Source of the DNA: Thiotrichaceae bacterium
GTDB lineage: Bacteria; Pseudomonadota; Gammaproteobacteria; Beggiatoales; Beggiatoaceae
Direction: 5' to 3'
DNA length: 64,000 bases
Assembly (NCBI GenBank): GCA_028688145.1
Contig: JAQTYU010000001.1
Location: 330,284 to 394,283 of the forward strand
The notes below the pieces were generated by a model. The model searched no databases. It worked only from the letters and a program-made list of their open reading frames with translations, and was not told the origin of the DNA. A program made the position numbers and the translations under genes. This document shows, in pieces, positions 1 through 9,277 of this stretch. Position 1 is the stretch's first letter. Each line of letters opens with the position of its first letter.

Positions 1-2
1 GC

Positions 3-881
3 GAAGAACGCAACGTCATCAATGCGGGATTAACTTACTTTTTCGACAATGCCGCGTTAAATGTGGGCGGCGGCTATTCCAAGGAAAATGATTATCTTTC
101 CAAATATCTCAGCACCAATCTTAGCGTCGATTTGAACAAAAAAATGACCACGCTGAATTTTGGCGGCTCGGTCGCGTCAGATGAAATTGAACCCACGAAT
201 TTTAATATTGATTGTGGCGACAAATGTAATAAAAACAGCCAACAGTATTTAGTGGGCGTGACTCAAGTCGTGGATAAAAATTCCTTGGTGCAGAGTAACT
301 TAACCTATGCACACAGCAAGGGCTATTTATCTGACCCCTACAAGCGCGTGCTGTTTTATGACGTGGACAATAATTTATCGGGCATTGGTGCAGATAAACG
401 TCCGCGCGACAAAAATCAATGGGCATGGTTGACGCGTTATGTGCGCCATTTTGAAGGAATGCACAATGCCGCGTTACATGTAGATTATCGTTTTACTTCA
501 GACGATTGGGGCACGAAATCTCACACCGCAGAACTCAGTTGGCATCAACCGCTTGGCGATGGCTGGCAAGTTATTCCACGCTTGCGTTATTACACCCAAA
601 ATCAGGCTGATTTCTACGGCGCAACCTTCACAGGAAAAACCGCAGATTATGCTTATTATTCCTCAGATTACCGTTTAGCAGGTTTTGGCACAGTGTCGGG
701 CGGTCTGAAATTCAGCAAGGACATGGGACACGTCAGTGCATTGAAACATTTACAGTTTCAGGCAGGGCTTGAATATTTCGACCACAAAGCCGCGTATCAA
801 TTGGGCGGCGGTGGAAATAGCGGCAATTTTACCGATTTCCGTTATTACTTGCTCACCGCCTCGTTTAATTTGAAGTTTTAG
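3..881 (+). CDS. DUF3570-family outer-membrane-type protein, 5' truncated
   Basis: The reading frame is open from the window edge, so the N-terminus is missing; about 292 residues remain before the TAG at 879-881. The protein is rich in alternating aromatic/polar stretches and ends in F-N-L-K-F, the terminal-Phe pattern of outer-membrane beta-barrels. I recognise it as DUF3570-like, a family often found beside an ApbE flavin transferase and thioredoxin-type proteins. That matches the next two genes here (ApbE, DsbD). Biochemical role unknown; a barrel in an envelope redox module is inference. A GTG at 63 is in frame but is not the true start, because coding continues upstream of it. Confidence 0.7.
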   Translation, partial: EERNVINAGLTYFFDNAALNVGGGYSKENDYLSKYLSTNLSVDLNKKMTTLNFGGSVASDEIEPTNFNIDCGDKCNKNSQQYLVGVTQVVDKNSLVQSNLTYAHSKGYLSDPYKRVLFYDVDNNLSGIGADKRPRDKNQWAWLTRYVRHFEGMHNAALHVDYRFTSDDWGTKSHTAELSWHQPLGDGWQVIPRLRYYTQNQADFYGATFTGKTADYAYYSSDYRLAGFGTVSGGLKFSKDMGHVSALKHLQFQAGLEYFDHKAAYQLGGGGNSGNFTDFRYYLLTASFNLKF

Positions 882-885
882 ATTG

Positions 886-968
886 ACTGCGCCCCCAACC
901 CCCTAAAGGGGGCTAAACATTAAAGATTTTTGTTTTTAAGTCCCCTTTAGGGGATTTAGGGGCGCAGT
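886..968. repeat. MITE-like palindromic element, family A copy 1
   Basis: An 83-bp element bounded by perfect inverted termini ACTGCGCCCC / GGGGCGCAGT. It contains two internal hairpins (CCCCCTAAAGGGGG type and CCCCTTTAGGGG type). Related copies lie at 1904, 3914 and 53404. It sits between the DUF3570 gene and apbE and could also act as a terminator. Confidence 0.75.
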
Positions 969-999
969 AAAATCAAAACAAAACGAAGTAAATGTAACC

Positions 1000-1899
1000 A
1001 TGCACGCCGAGCTTTTTAATTTCACTTTCAATGCGATGGGTTCGCCCTGTCAATTGCAGTTTTACGCGCCCACCGCCCCCCAAGCGGCTACGGTTTATAG
1101 TTTGGTACGGCAACGCATTGAGGCATTGGAACAGCATTATTCGCGTTATCGTGAAGACAGCCTACTTTCAAAAATCAACCGTGCGGCGGGCACGGGCGAG
1201 CGCGTTGCCATCGACCCCGAAACCTTCGCGCTGCTGAATTATGCCGAGCATTGTTATCGTGAAAGTCAGCAGTTATTTGATGTGACTTCGGGCGTGTTAC
1301 GGCGTTTGTGGCACGCGCAACGCACTGAACTACCGACAAAATCACAATTACGAGAACTGCTTAGCTTAATCGGCTGGAAAAAAGTGCAATGGAATGCCCA
1401 TGAAATTTATTTGCCGCTGGCAGGCATGGAGTTAGATTTTGGCGGCATTGTCAAAGAATATGCCGCCGATGTTGCCGCCACTTTGTGCCAACAGCAAGGC
1501 ATTATTTCAGGCATTGTGGAATTGGGTGGCGATGTGCGCGTGATTGGCGCATTGCCCAACGGACAAGGTTGGCCGGTGGCAATTCGTGACCCGCGTCAGC
1601 CTGAAAAAGTGGTGGCGCAGTTGCAATTAAAAGCGGGCGCGTTGGCGAGCAGCGGCGATTATGAACGTTTTCAAATCATTGACGGCGTGCGTTATAGCCA
1701 TTTGCTGAATCCGAAAACAGGTTTTCCCGTCACTGGATTGCGGGCGGTCAGCGTGGTCGCCGCGCAATGTGTGGTTGCGGGCAGCCTTGCCACCATCGCC
1801 ATGCTCAAAGGCAAAGCGGGGCGGTCTTGGCTGCAACAATTGCAACTGGAGTTTTTGTGCTGCCAAAATGATGGGCAGATTATTAAGCATTTAAATTAA
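1000..1899 (+). CDS. apbE: FAD:protein FMN transferase (ApbE)
   Basis: ApbE transfers FMN from FAD onto a Thr/Ser of target proteins, building covalent flavoproteins of extracytoplasmic redox chains. The 299-residue protein shows the family landmarks: GSPC near residue 14, a DFGGIVKEYAAD segment near 147, a GGDVRV glycine loop near 174, SSGDYERF near 218 and HLLNPKTGFPV near 234, the equivalent of the family D/N-P-x-T-G signature that binds the flavin nucleotide and metal. No lipobox or signal peptide is visible at this start, although many homologues are exported lipoproteins. It follows the DUF3570 gene and precedes dsbD on the same strand, suggesting an envelope redox cluster. No obvious flavinylation substrate lies in the window. 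Confidence 0.9.
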   Translation: MHAELFNFTFNAMGSPCQLQFYAPTAPQAATVYSLVRQRIEALEQHYSRYREDSLLSKINRAAGTGERVAIDPETFALLNYAEHCYRESQQLFDVTSGVLRRLWHAQRTELPTKSQLRELLSLIGWKKVQWNAHEIYLPLAGMELDFGGIVKEYAADVAATLCQQQGIISGIVELGGDVRVIGALPNGQGWPVAIRDPRQPEKVVAQLQLKAGALASSGDYERFQIIDGVRYSHLLNPKTGFPVTGLRAVSVVAAQCVVAGSLATIAMLKGKAGRSWLQQLQLEFLCCQNDGQIIKHLN

Positions 1900-1903
1900 T
1901 TTT

Positions 1904-2002
1904 ACTGCGCCCCCTAAAACAAGCCCCTAAATCCCCTAAAGGGGACTTTAAAGCTCAAAACATGGTTTTATGTTTAGCCCCCTTTAGGGGGTTGGGGGCT
2001 TC
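1904..2002. repeat. MITE-like palindromic element, family A copy 2
   Basis: Starts with ACTGCGCCCC and contains CCCCTAAAGGGG and CCCCCTTTAGGGGG hairpins, but lacks the closing GCGCAGT terminus, so it appears 3' truncated. It fills most of the apbE-dsbD gap. Confidence 0.65.
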
Positions 2003-2039
2003 TTTAAGATTTTTCCTAACTCAACCCTTCCGAATCATC

Positions 2040-3908
2040 ATGAAAAAATTAAGCGTTATCATTATGTTCTGGCTCTTAGCCATCGGCGCAGCTCATGCCG
2101 AAGTGCCCAAAGCCGAAGTCAATCTCACCACGCTCACAGGCGGACAATATGCTCTCAGTTTGAGCGTTCCCAAAGACCACCACGCCTATTTAGACAAGGG
2201 CGATGAGTCCATTTATATTCCCGTCAATATTACGCTGGATGAAAAACTTATCGCAGTGGGGCTTTCAATCCAGAAATTGCAAAAACCCGCAGGAATTTAC
2301 GATAGCGGTGTTAAAGCCACCGTTTTACGCGATAAAAATGAATTCACACTGACACTGGCACAATTACATACTTTACCTAAAATTGAAGCCGCCCAATTGG
2401 CAGTTCAATATCAGCTTTGTAACGAATTAACCCATGTGTGTTATCGTCCCCAAACCACGAAATTGGATTTAAGTTTGCCTGTTGCGAACGTGGCAAATAC
2501 GCTGCAAACCGCGCCCAGTGCCGCCGTTGAAAGCAGTTTCATGGAAAGTTTGGTGCAAGTTTTTGAACGCAATAAACATAATACTTTCATTATGTTCGCT
2601 TTAATGTTTATGGCAGGTGTGCTTTCAGTTGCCACCCCCTGCGTTTATCCCATGTTGCCAATTACTTCGATGTTTATTGTCAGCCGGGCGGGCGGTGTCG
2701 CCAAAGCCGAGAAATATCACGCTTTAGTGTATTTAATCGGAATTATAGGCACTTACATGATGTTAGGTTTAATTGCAGGCATGACGGGCGGCGCGTTCAA
2801 CACTTTCATGCAATCCGCATTTGTGAATATTTTATTCGCCCTATTTTTTGCCTTTTTCGGAATTGCCTTATTAGGGTTTTACGAATTGGGTTTCATGCAA
2901 AATGAAGTGAATGCTTTAGACCAAAACTCATCACAAATTAAAGGATTAACAGGAACTTGGCTGATGGGCAGTGTGGCAGGCTTGGTGATTTCGCCCTGCG
3001 TTGGTCCAATCGTATTCGCCTTATTGCTGCAAGTGGCGGACAATATTGCTGAGAAATCGGCAGCTTTAGTGGTTTTAAATCAAAGTTTGAGTTTTTGGGA
3101 TAAATTTACAATTTCCGCACAAGGCAGCGTGATGATGGCGGGCTTTGGATTAGGCGTAGGTTTGCCATTTTTCTTGGTCAGTGTGTTGAAATTTAAGAAA
3201 TTACCGCGCTCTGGCTATTGGATGAACAAGATTAAATATACCTTTGGCTTGATGATTTTATATTTTGCCTATGTGTATTTAAGCAAAGGTTTAGGCGTGT
3301 TGGGCGTGGAACAAGCCACGGCTTTGGCATTGACGCTCGGAATTGTAGGGGTGTGGACTGCGGTCGTGCATTGTAACGTGTTGAGTTTATTACCACAGGA
3401 CGCGCAACCCAATGAAAAAATGCATCATTTTCTTGGGGTGATTTCCTTAATTGTTGGGGTGTGGTTGGTGGTGGCAAGTTTGGGACAACTGCCCTTGGTG
3501 AATTCTGCCAGTAATCGCACTGCTGTGCCTGAAACCGTGGCTTCAGGCATTCAACAAGAATCGGGCATTGCGTGGCATCGCAGTTTTGAAGCCGCGCGCA
3601 AAGTCGCACAGCAAACAGGCAAGCCCTTATTTATTGATTTTTATGCCAGTTGGTGCGCCAATTGTGCGGCATTTAAGGAAGAAGCCGCCAATAATGCGGC
3701 GTTAAATCAGGCGTTGCGGGAAAAAGCGATTGCGGTGAAATTGGTGGATAAAGAACCCGAATTTGAAGCTTTTCGGGAAAATCCTGAACATCGTCCGTTA
3801 AAAATCGGTTTGCCCTATTTTGCGATTATCAGCCCTGAGGGAAAAGTGCTGTGGTCGGGCACGGATTATAAGGCGACGGATAAAATGGTCGCGATGTTGG
3901 GGCATTAA
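2040..3908 (+). CDS. dsbD: Protein-disulfide reductase DsbD
   Basis: DsbD carries reducing equivalents from cytoplasmic thioredoxin across the inner membrane to periplasmic thiol-disulfide proteins, including cytochrome c maturation. The start at 2040 gives a clean signal peptide (MKKLSVIIMF... ending AHA) and 622 residues. The frame extends to 1962, but that stretch lies in a repeat. Visible parts: an N-terminal periplasmic domain with the C...C pair near residues 125-132; a CcdA-like membrane core of about eight helices with the redox cysteines in ATPCVYP (about 197) and SPCVGP (about 318); and a C-terminal thioredoxin domain with WCANC near 537. Length and order match canonical DsbD. Many c-type cytochromes in the window could depend on it. 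Confidence 0.93.
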   Translation: MKKLSVIIMFWLLAIGAAHAEVPKAEVNLTTLTGGQYALSLSVPKDHHAYLDKGDESIYIPVNITLDEKLIAVGLSIQKLQKPAGIYDSGVKATVLRDKNEFTLTLAQLHTLPKIEAAQLAVQYQLCNELTHVCYRPQTTKLDLSLPVANVANTLQTAPSAAVESSFMESLVQVFERNKHNTFIMFALMFMAGVLSVATPCVYPMLPITSMFIVSRAGGVAKAEKYHALVYLIGIIGTYMMLGLIAGMTGGAFNTFMQSAFVNILFALFFAFFGIALLGFYELGFMQNEVNALDQNSSQIKGLTGTWLMGSVAGLVISPCVGPIVFALLLQVADNIAEKSAALVVLNQSLSFWDKFTISAQGSVMMAGFGLGVGLPFFLVSVLKFKKLPRSGYWMNKIKYTFGLMILYFAYVYLSKGLGVLGVEQATALALTLGIVGVWTAVVHCNVLSLLPQDAQPNEKMHHFLGVISLIVGVWLVVASLGQLPLVNSASNRTAVPETVASGIQQESGIAWHRSFEAARKVAQQTGKPLFIDFYASWCANCAAFKEEAANNAALNQALREKAIAVKLVDKEPEFEAFRENPEHRPLKIGLPYFAIISPEGKVLWSGTDYKATDKMVAMLGH

Positions 3909-3913
3909 GTTCA

Positions 3914-3942
3914 ACTGCGTCCCTCAATCCCCTAAAGGGGAC
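3914..3942. repeat. Family A fragment
   Basis: A short piece beginning ACTGCGT and containing the CCCCTAAAGGGG hairpin, directly after the dsbD stop. It could serve as the dsbD terminator. Confidence 0.5.
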
Positions 3943-3969
3943 TGAAAAGACAAATAATAGTTCCATAAG

Positions 3970-4033
3970 TAGGGTGGGCATTGCCCACCCTAAAATTGTG
4001 ATCTATCTGGGCGGTGGGCAATGCCCACCCTAC
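3970..4033. repeat. Palindromic repeat family B (GGGTGGGC type), copy 1
   Basis: Two GC-rich palindromes (AGGGTGGGCATTGCCCACCC and GGTGGGCAATGCCCACCC) separated by about 25 bp. A related single unit is at 33658-33702. Such extragenic palindromes are common in gammaproteobacterial and cyanobacterial genomes. The upstream extension of the following ORF runs through this repeat, which argues against using the earlier GTG start. Confidence 0.7.
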
Positions 4034-4060
4034 GTTAATTTAATGATTAACTTGAGAATA

Positions 4061-4723
4061 ATGATAAATCCTTCCTCAAAACCCACCCTCATAAAACTCG
4101 GGGGCAGCCTTTTAACTACGCCCCATTTAAATTCTTGGTTAAATCTACTTTCCACTCAACAAAATATTATTCTTATTGCAGGTGGTGGAATATTTGCCGA
4201 TAGTGTGCGCACTGCCCAGCAATTATGCCCATTTTCAGAACAAGCCGCGCATGAAATGGCGTTGCTGGCGATGAGTCAATATGCCCTGTTATTACAAGAT
4301 ATTTGTAAAAAATTACAGCCGTTTACAAGTTTAGAAGAATTAGAAAAAATTTTAGAAGAAAAACAAGCCATTCCGATTTGGCATCCGACAAAATTATGTA
4401 CAGAATATGCGGCGGAAATAGCGGCTTCTTGGAAAATGACTTCTGACAGTTTGGCGGCATGGCTTGCGAAAAAAATCGGGGCAAACCGCCTAATTTTAAT
4501 CAAATCTGCGCCTTGCCCTGCTGAATTTAGCCTTGAAACTTTAGTCGCCCAAGGCTTGGTTGATGAACTGTTTCCCCACTATGCCGCTGATTTGAATATC
4601 CGTTTGTTTTCACAGGAGGAATTTGTGCGCTGTGGGGAATATTTGAATACTCCCCCTTTGTTAAAGGGGGAAGTTAAACATTACGCTGTCGTTTTCTCCA
4701 AACGTTTCCGCATAAACGCATAA
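4061..4723 (+). CDS. Amino-acid-kinase-fold protein (uridylate kinase-like)
   Basis: A 220-residue protein with the amino acid kinase signature: TLIKLGGSLL at the N-terminus (phosphate-binding Lys and Gly loop), IILIAGGGIFAD about 25 residues later, and a downstream MTSDSLAAWLAKKIGA segment typical of the nucleotide half. It is shorter than acetylglutamate or glutamate kinases and resembles the small stand-alone kinases found in some methanopterin/methanofuran-related gene sets. The true substrate cannot be told. The start at 4061 is chosen because the frame upstream runs through repeat B. The last 14 codons overlap the 3' end of the convergent RND gene and run through a CCCCCTTT/AAAGGGGG hairpin, so the native C-terminus may once have been shorter. 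Confidence 0.65.
   Translation: MINPSSKPTLIKLGGSLLTTPHLNSWLNLLSTQQNIILIAGGGIFADSVRTAQQLCPFSEQAAHEMALLAMSQYALLLQDICKKLQPFTSLEELEKILEEKQAIPIWHPTKLCTEYAAEIAASWKMTSDSLAAWLAKKIGANRLILIKSAPCPAEFSLETLVAQGLVDELFPHYAADLNIRLFSQEEFVRCGEYLNTPPLLKGEVKHYAVVFSKRFRINA
4651..4671. terminator. Terminator-like hairpin between convergent genes
   Basis: CCCCCTTT-GTT-AAAGGGGG forms an 8-bp stem with a 3-nt loop at the convergent junction of the kinase-fold gene and the RND permease gene. It lies inside the last codons of the plus-strand gene, just beyond the stop of the minus-strand gene. Confidence 0.5.
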
Positions 4724-7700
4724 TACATCACAGGAATAATCACCAGCGTCAGCACGGTAGAGACCAAAATCCCAAAGATTAAGGACACTGCCAAGCCGCT
4801 GAAAATCGGATCATCGATGATGAACAACGCGCCCAACATCGCTGCCAAGCCTGTGAGAATAATCGGTTTTGCACGCACCGCGCCCGAAATCACCACCGCG
4901 TCTTGGAACGGAACACCCTCTTCAACCTGTTGATTAATAAAATCAACCAGCAAGATTGAATTACGCACGATAATCCCCGCCAAGGCAATCATCCCAATCA
5001 TCGACGTTGCGGTAAATTGCGCCCCCATAATTGCGTGCCCCGGCATCACCCCGATAATCGTCAGCGGAATCGGAGCCATGATGATGACAGGCACTAAATA
5101 CGAGCGGAATTGTGCAACCACCAACAGGTAAATCAGAATAATCCCCACCGCATACGCCAGCCCCATGTCGCGGAAAGTTTCAAAAGTCACCTGCCATTCA
5201 CCATCCCATTTCAAACTGTATTGATAGGGATTTGCAGGCGGTTTGAACAGAAATTGTTTTAAATCATACTGTCCTTCCACTTTGAAATCTTTCAAATGCT
5301 CATAAATATCAAACATGCCGTACAAAGGACTGTCCAAATGCCCCGCCATGTCGCCCGTGACGTAAGTAATCGGCAATAAGTCTTTGTGATAAATTGCATT
5401 TTCCCGCAGCGTATTTTTAATGGTGACAAACTCCGCCAAGGAAATTAACGCGCCTTGTTGATTGCGAACCCGCAGATTTTTCAAAGCTTCAATGTTGGCT
5501 TTATCCGCAACACTGAATTCCAAACGCACAGGAATTGGATATTTTACGTGCGCCTCGTGCAAGAAACTCACATCGCTGCCCGCCAACACCGTGCTCACTG
5601 CATTCACCACGGTTTCCTGCGCCAGCCCCAATTGTGCCGCCTTGCTTTGGTCTACGTGAATAATCAGTTTTGGCGCGGGCGTTTCCACGCTGTTATCCAC
5701 GTCGATAATATCTTTGGTCTTTTTAAACTCTTTAGTGAGTTTTTCCGCAATACGCAATTGGGCGTTGTAATCTAAACCATAAATTTCAGCGACTAAAGGC
5801 GATTGCACAGGCGGCCCAGGCGGCACTTCCACCACTTTCACATTCGCGCCTAAACGTTCCCCAATTTTTTGCAAAGGTTCACGCGCCGCCAACGCAATTT
5901 CATGGCTCTTGCGTTTGCGATGGTGTGAATCGACTAAATTGACTTGAATATCACCCATATACGCTGATTGACGTAAATAATATTGGCGCACTAAACCGTT
6001 GAAATTAATCGGCGCAGCCGTGCCAGAATACACTTGATAATCCGTGACTTCGGGCACAGTGGCGATGTAACGCCCCAGTTCATTTAACACTTGGGTGGTT
6101 TTTTCTAAACTGCTGCCTTCGGGCATATCGACAATGATTTGAAATTCGGATTTATTGTCAAACGGCAACATTTTCAGCACCACATGTTGCGTCACGGCTA
6201 AACCTAATGAACCGACAATCATCACCAATACCGCCACTAATAAAATCCAGCGCAATGCAGTACGGCGCAAAAATGGGCGCATGTAATGATTAAAAATCCG
6301 ATAGGAAACACTGCGTTTTAAATCTTCGTCGCCACCATGCCCCACATAATGATGCGCCACATTGCGTAACACTTTGTAAGTCAGCCACGGGGTGAAAATA
6401 AACGCCACCGCTAAGGAAATCACCATCCCAAAACTGGCATTAATCGGAATCGGACTCATGTACGGCCCCATCAAACCCGAGACAAATGCCATCGGCAATA
6501 AGGCAGCAATCACGGTTGCGGTGGCTAAAATTGTCGGGCCACCGACTTCATCCACCGCGATAGGAATCGCTTTGAGTAAATTGGTGTTGCCGAGCTGCAA
6601 ATGACGGTGAATGTTTTCCACCACCACAATTGCATCATCGACCAAAATCCCAATTGAGAAAATCAGTGCGAATAGGGACACTCGATTTAAAGTAAAACCC
6701 CATGCCCAAGACGCGAACAGCGTGATAATTAAAGTAATAATCACCGCCATGCCGACAATAATCGCCTCGCGCCAACCCAAAGCAATTAACACCAAAATCA
6801 CCACAAACGCAGTCGCGAAGCTCAGTTTGCCGATGAGTTTTTGCGCTTTCGCATTGGCGGTTTCGCCATAATTGCGGGTGACGGTGACTTGCACATTGTC
6901 GGGCACGAACACGCCGCGCATTTGTTCAAAGCGTTCAATCACTTGACTCGCCACTTCAACCGCATTAGTACCGGGTTGTTTGGCAATCGCAATAGTGACT
7001 GCGGGAAATTCGCCGCGCTGGGTAATGCCTTTTTCCTGAACTGCCGCGCCTGTCCCAAACCACACATATTGCTCCGCTTGATCCGCGCCCAGCCGCACCG
7101 TGGCGACTTCGTGCAAATAGACGGGCGAGCCTTCGCTGACTCCGACCACTAAATTGGCAATTTCATTCACATCGGTGAGAAAGTCACCCGCCTGCACTAA
7201 AATTTCTTGATTGTCTTTGACAATGCTGCTCACGTCGTGGGTGGCATTATTCACCATCAAGGCGCGGCGCAATTCGTCAATCGATAAACCATGCCCGCCT
7301 AATTTCACGGGGTCGAGTAACACATGTACCACGCGGTCGATTTTGCCGATGGTGTAAATATCGCGTGTGCCTTGCACCCGTTTTAATTCAGATTCAATGG
7401 TATGCGCCACTTGTTGCAAATCGTAAGCACTGTTTTTGGGGTCATCCGTCCACAAAGTCAGGCTGACAATCGGCACGTCATCAATGCCTTTGGGTTTAAT
7501 CAAAGGTTGCGCCACCCCCAAATTTTGCGGCAGCCAGTCCAAATTGGAATAAATCGCATTGTACAAGCGCACGATGGCGGCGGTGCGATCTTCTCCGACT
7601 TCAAACTGCACAGTTAAAATTGACATGCCGGGGCGCGAAACCGAGATAACGTGTTTCACCCCTTGAATTTCAGAGAGCTTTTGTTCGGCTGGGGTGCTGA

Positions 7701-7932
7701 CAATTTGTTCAACTTCACTGACCGATGCGCCGGGAAAGGCAATAAACACATTGGCAAAGGTCACATTAATTTGTGGCTCTTCTTCGCGCGGGGTAACAAA
7801 GATTGCAAATAAGCCCAGTAAAAATCCCACCAACGCCAATAAAGGCGTAATTTCAGTGGTTAAAAAATGTTTGGCAATGCTGCCTGAAATCCCCAGTTTT
7901 TCGGGCAATTCGGGCGTTTCGTGATTACTCAT
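4681..7932 (-). CDS. RND-family efflux transporter permease
   Basis: An inner-membrane proton-driven RND pump of 1083 residues, the usual length for the HAE/AcrB-like group. One TM helix sits near residue 35. A large periplasmic loop begins with the family-typical PGASVSEVEQIVSTPAEQKL. The TM4 proton-relay acids are in ILVDDAIVVVEN near 430, and the second half repeats the fold with the TSMIGMIALAGIIVRN segment near 980. The start ATG at 7932 overlaps the end of the adaptor gene by 8 bp, so the two are co-transcribed. No outer-membrane TolC partner is present in the window. Substrate unknown. The sequence is more HAE-like than heavy-metal CzcA-like, since I see no metal-site motif, but this is a soft call. 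Confidence 0.88.
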   Translation of the reverse strand: MSNHETPELPEKLGISGSIAKHFLTTEITPLLALVGFLLGLFAIFVTPREEEPQINVTFANVFIAFPGASVSEVEQIVSTPAEQKLSEIQGVKHVISVSRPGMSILTVQFEVGEDRTAAIVRLYNAIYSNLDWLPQNLGVAQPLIKPKGIDDVPIVSLTLWTDDPKNSAYDLQQVAHTIESELKRVQGTRDIYTIGKIDRVVHVLLDPVKLGGHGLSIDELRRALMVNNATHDVSSIVKDNQEILVQAGDFLTDVNEIANLVVGVSEGSPVYLHEVATVRLGADQAEQYVWFGTGAAVQEKGITQRGEFPAVTIAIAKQPGTNAVEVASQVIERFEQMRGVFVPDNVQVTVTRNYGETANAKAQKLIGKLSFATAFVVILVLIALGWREAIIVGMAVIITLIITLFASWAWGFTLNRVSLFALIFSIGILVDDAIVVVENIHRHLQLGNTNLLKAIPIAVDEVGGPTILATATVIAALLPMAFVSGLMGPYMSPIPINASFGMVISLAVAFIFTPWLTYKVLRNVAHHYVGHGGDEDLKRSVSYRIFNHYMRPFLRRTALRWILLVAVLVMIVGSLGLAVTQHVVLKMLPFDNKSEFQIIVDMPEGSSLEKTTQVLNELGRYIATVPEVTDYQVYSGTAAPINFNGLVRQYYLRQSAYMGDIQVNLVDSHHRKRKSHEIALAAREPLQKIGERLGANVKVVEVPPGPPVQSPLVAEIYGLDYNAQLRIAEKLTKEFKKTKDIIDVDNSVETPAPKLIIHVDQSKAAQLGLAQETVVNAVSTVLAGSDVSFLHEAHVKYPIPVRLEFSVADKANIEALKNLRVRNQQGALISLAEFVTIKNTLRENAIYHKDLLPITYVTGDMAGHLDSPLYGMFDIYEHLKDFKVEGQYDLKQFLFKPPANPYQYSLKWDGEWQVTFETFRDMGLAYAVGIILIYLLVVAQFRSYLVPVIIMAPIPLTIIGVMPGHAIMGAQFTATSMIGMIALAGIIVRNSILLVDFINQQVEEGVPFQDAVVISGAVRAKPIILTGLAAMLGALFIIDDPIFSGLAVSLIFGILVSTVLTLVIIPVMYYAFMRKRLEKTTA

Positions 7933-8980
7933 GACGCGCCACTCCTTCGCTGCTACGTTGTTCTTTCAGGCGAATCGCAGCGGCGACGGGGTCAAGAATG
8001 ATTTGTTCACCTGCTTGCACACCTGCCAACATTTCTAATTTTTTGCCGAAAGTGTCACCAACGCGCACTTGACGCATAAAAATTTTGCCGTCTTTATCTT
8101 GCACATACACCGCGCTGATTTCGCCACGGTAGGTAACTGCTTCGGTGGGCACGAGTAAGCGTTGTTGTTTGGCAGTGCTGAAAATAACTTTGGTGAACAT
8201 GCCGGGATAAATGCCTTCCACATTGGAGGGGAAAGAAACCCGTACTTTAAAACTGTGGCTTTGGGGGTCGGCATTGGGAATAATTACTAAATTTTTGCCT
8301 TCAAAAACCTTGGGTTCGCCGCCGCTGTAGAGCATGATTTTGGCTTGTTTATTTTGGCGCACGGTTTCTAATAAATGCTGGGGAATGCTGGCGACAGTGC
8401 GCATGTCTTCCAGTGAAAAGCCTGACATGATCGGCTGTCCCACCGTGGCAATTTCACCGACTTGAATAAAACGTTGTTGTACGATGCCGCTGTAAGGGGC
8501 GCGTAATACGGTGTATTCGCTTTGTTCGCCGACGCGGCTTAAATTGGCTTGTACGGAATTGTAACGCGCGCGGGCAGCATTGACATTGGACGTGCTGCGA
8601 TCCATTTCTGCGGCTGAAATCGCATTTTTTGCAAATACTTTAGAAAGGCGATTGTATTCATCTTGGGCGGCTTGTAATTGCGCTTTGGCTTCGCCGAGTT
8701 GGGCTTGAGCTTGTCCTAGGGCGGCTTTTTGTTCATTGGGTTTAATGCGTACCAGTACCGAGCCTTGTTTCACAAAATCATTGGTGTCGAAATTGACTTC
8801 TAAAACTTGCCCCGAAGTTTGGGCTTTTAAAGTCGCTTGGTTTATCGCTTCGACAATACCGTCCACGACTTGCTCGCTGTCTACGTTTTCGAGGGTGGCG
8901 GTAATACTTTCTAAAGGGGGTGCGCTATTCGCAACAGGGGCAAGCAATAACAAGGGAATAATCCATGGAGTGGGGCGCAT
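7925..8980 (-). CDS. RND efflux periplasmic adaptor (membrane fusion protein)
   Basis: The adaptor links the RND pump to an outer-membrane channel. The ATG at 8980 gives a signal peptide (MRPTPWIIPLLLLAPVANS). It has an AGGAG ribosome-binding site and is preferred over a TTG three codons upstream. The order is typical for the family: a half lipoyl domain (A-T-L-K-A-Q-T-S-G-Q-V region near residue 50), an alpha-helical hairpin rich in Ala/Gln (about 85-150), a second half lipoyl motif (VLRAPYSGIVQQRFIQVGE, about 158), then beta-barrel and membrane-proximal domains. 351 residues is normal. It is the first gene of the pair, divergent from the AlbA_2 gene. Confidence 0.88.
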   Translation of the reverse strand: MRPTPWIIPLLLLAPVANSAPPLESITATLENVDSEQVVDGIVEAINQATLKAQTSGQVLEVNFDTNDFVKQGSVLVRIKPNEQKAALGQAQAQLGEAKAQLQAAQDEYNRLSKVFAKNAISAAEMDRSTSNVNAARARYNSVQANLSRVGEQSEYTVLRAPYSGIVQQRFIQVGEIATVGQPIMSGFSLEDMRTVASIPQHLLETVRQNKQAKIMLYSGGEPKVFEGKNLVIIPNADPQSHSFKVRVSFPSNVEGIYPGMFTKVIFSTAKQQRLLVPTEAVTYRGEISAVYVQDKDGKIFMRQVRVGDTFGKKLEMLAGVQAGEQIILDPVAAAIRLKEQRSSEGVARHE

Positions 8981-9277
8981 GGTTGGCAATCTCCTCAGGC
9001 GGGAATTTTGGTGGTTCTGGGGATAGTCGATATAAGTGTAGCCTAATTAAATAATTGGCAGGCTCGCTCCCACATTGTAGCAAAGTTGCTGCTAGATTAT
9101 GAATATAGTTATTTTATAATATACTAATTCATAGAAGATTTAGCTTGTTTCCATGTTCCATCGTCAAAGCTATTCAGTTTTAGAAATAGTAGGTTGGGTT
9201 GGTGAGGATTATATTTGGTTGACTAACGACAAGCTTGTTATATCATTACGAAACTTATAATTTTAAGGGCATAAAAA
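8981..9277. other. Divergent intergenic region
   Basis: 297 bp between the efflux operon (minus) and the AlbA_2 gene (plus). It becomes markedly AT-rich from about 9040, marking the edge of the accessory island. AAGGG ahead of the 9278 ATG is a reasonable ribosome-binding site. A 35-codon ORF (9153-9260) without a ribosome-binding site was not called. No clear operator or hairpin seen. Confidence 0.4.

Noticed and set aside
1962..2039. 26-codon N-terminal extension of DsbD
   Set aside because: It is encoded by a family A palindromic element, and the ATG at 2040 gives a proper signal peptide.
9153..9260. 35-codon ORF before the AlbA_2 gene
   Set aside because: No ribosome-binding site and no recognisable product; probably chance in AT-rich DNA.
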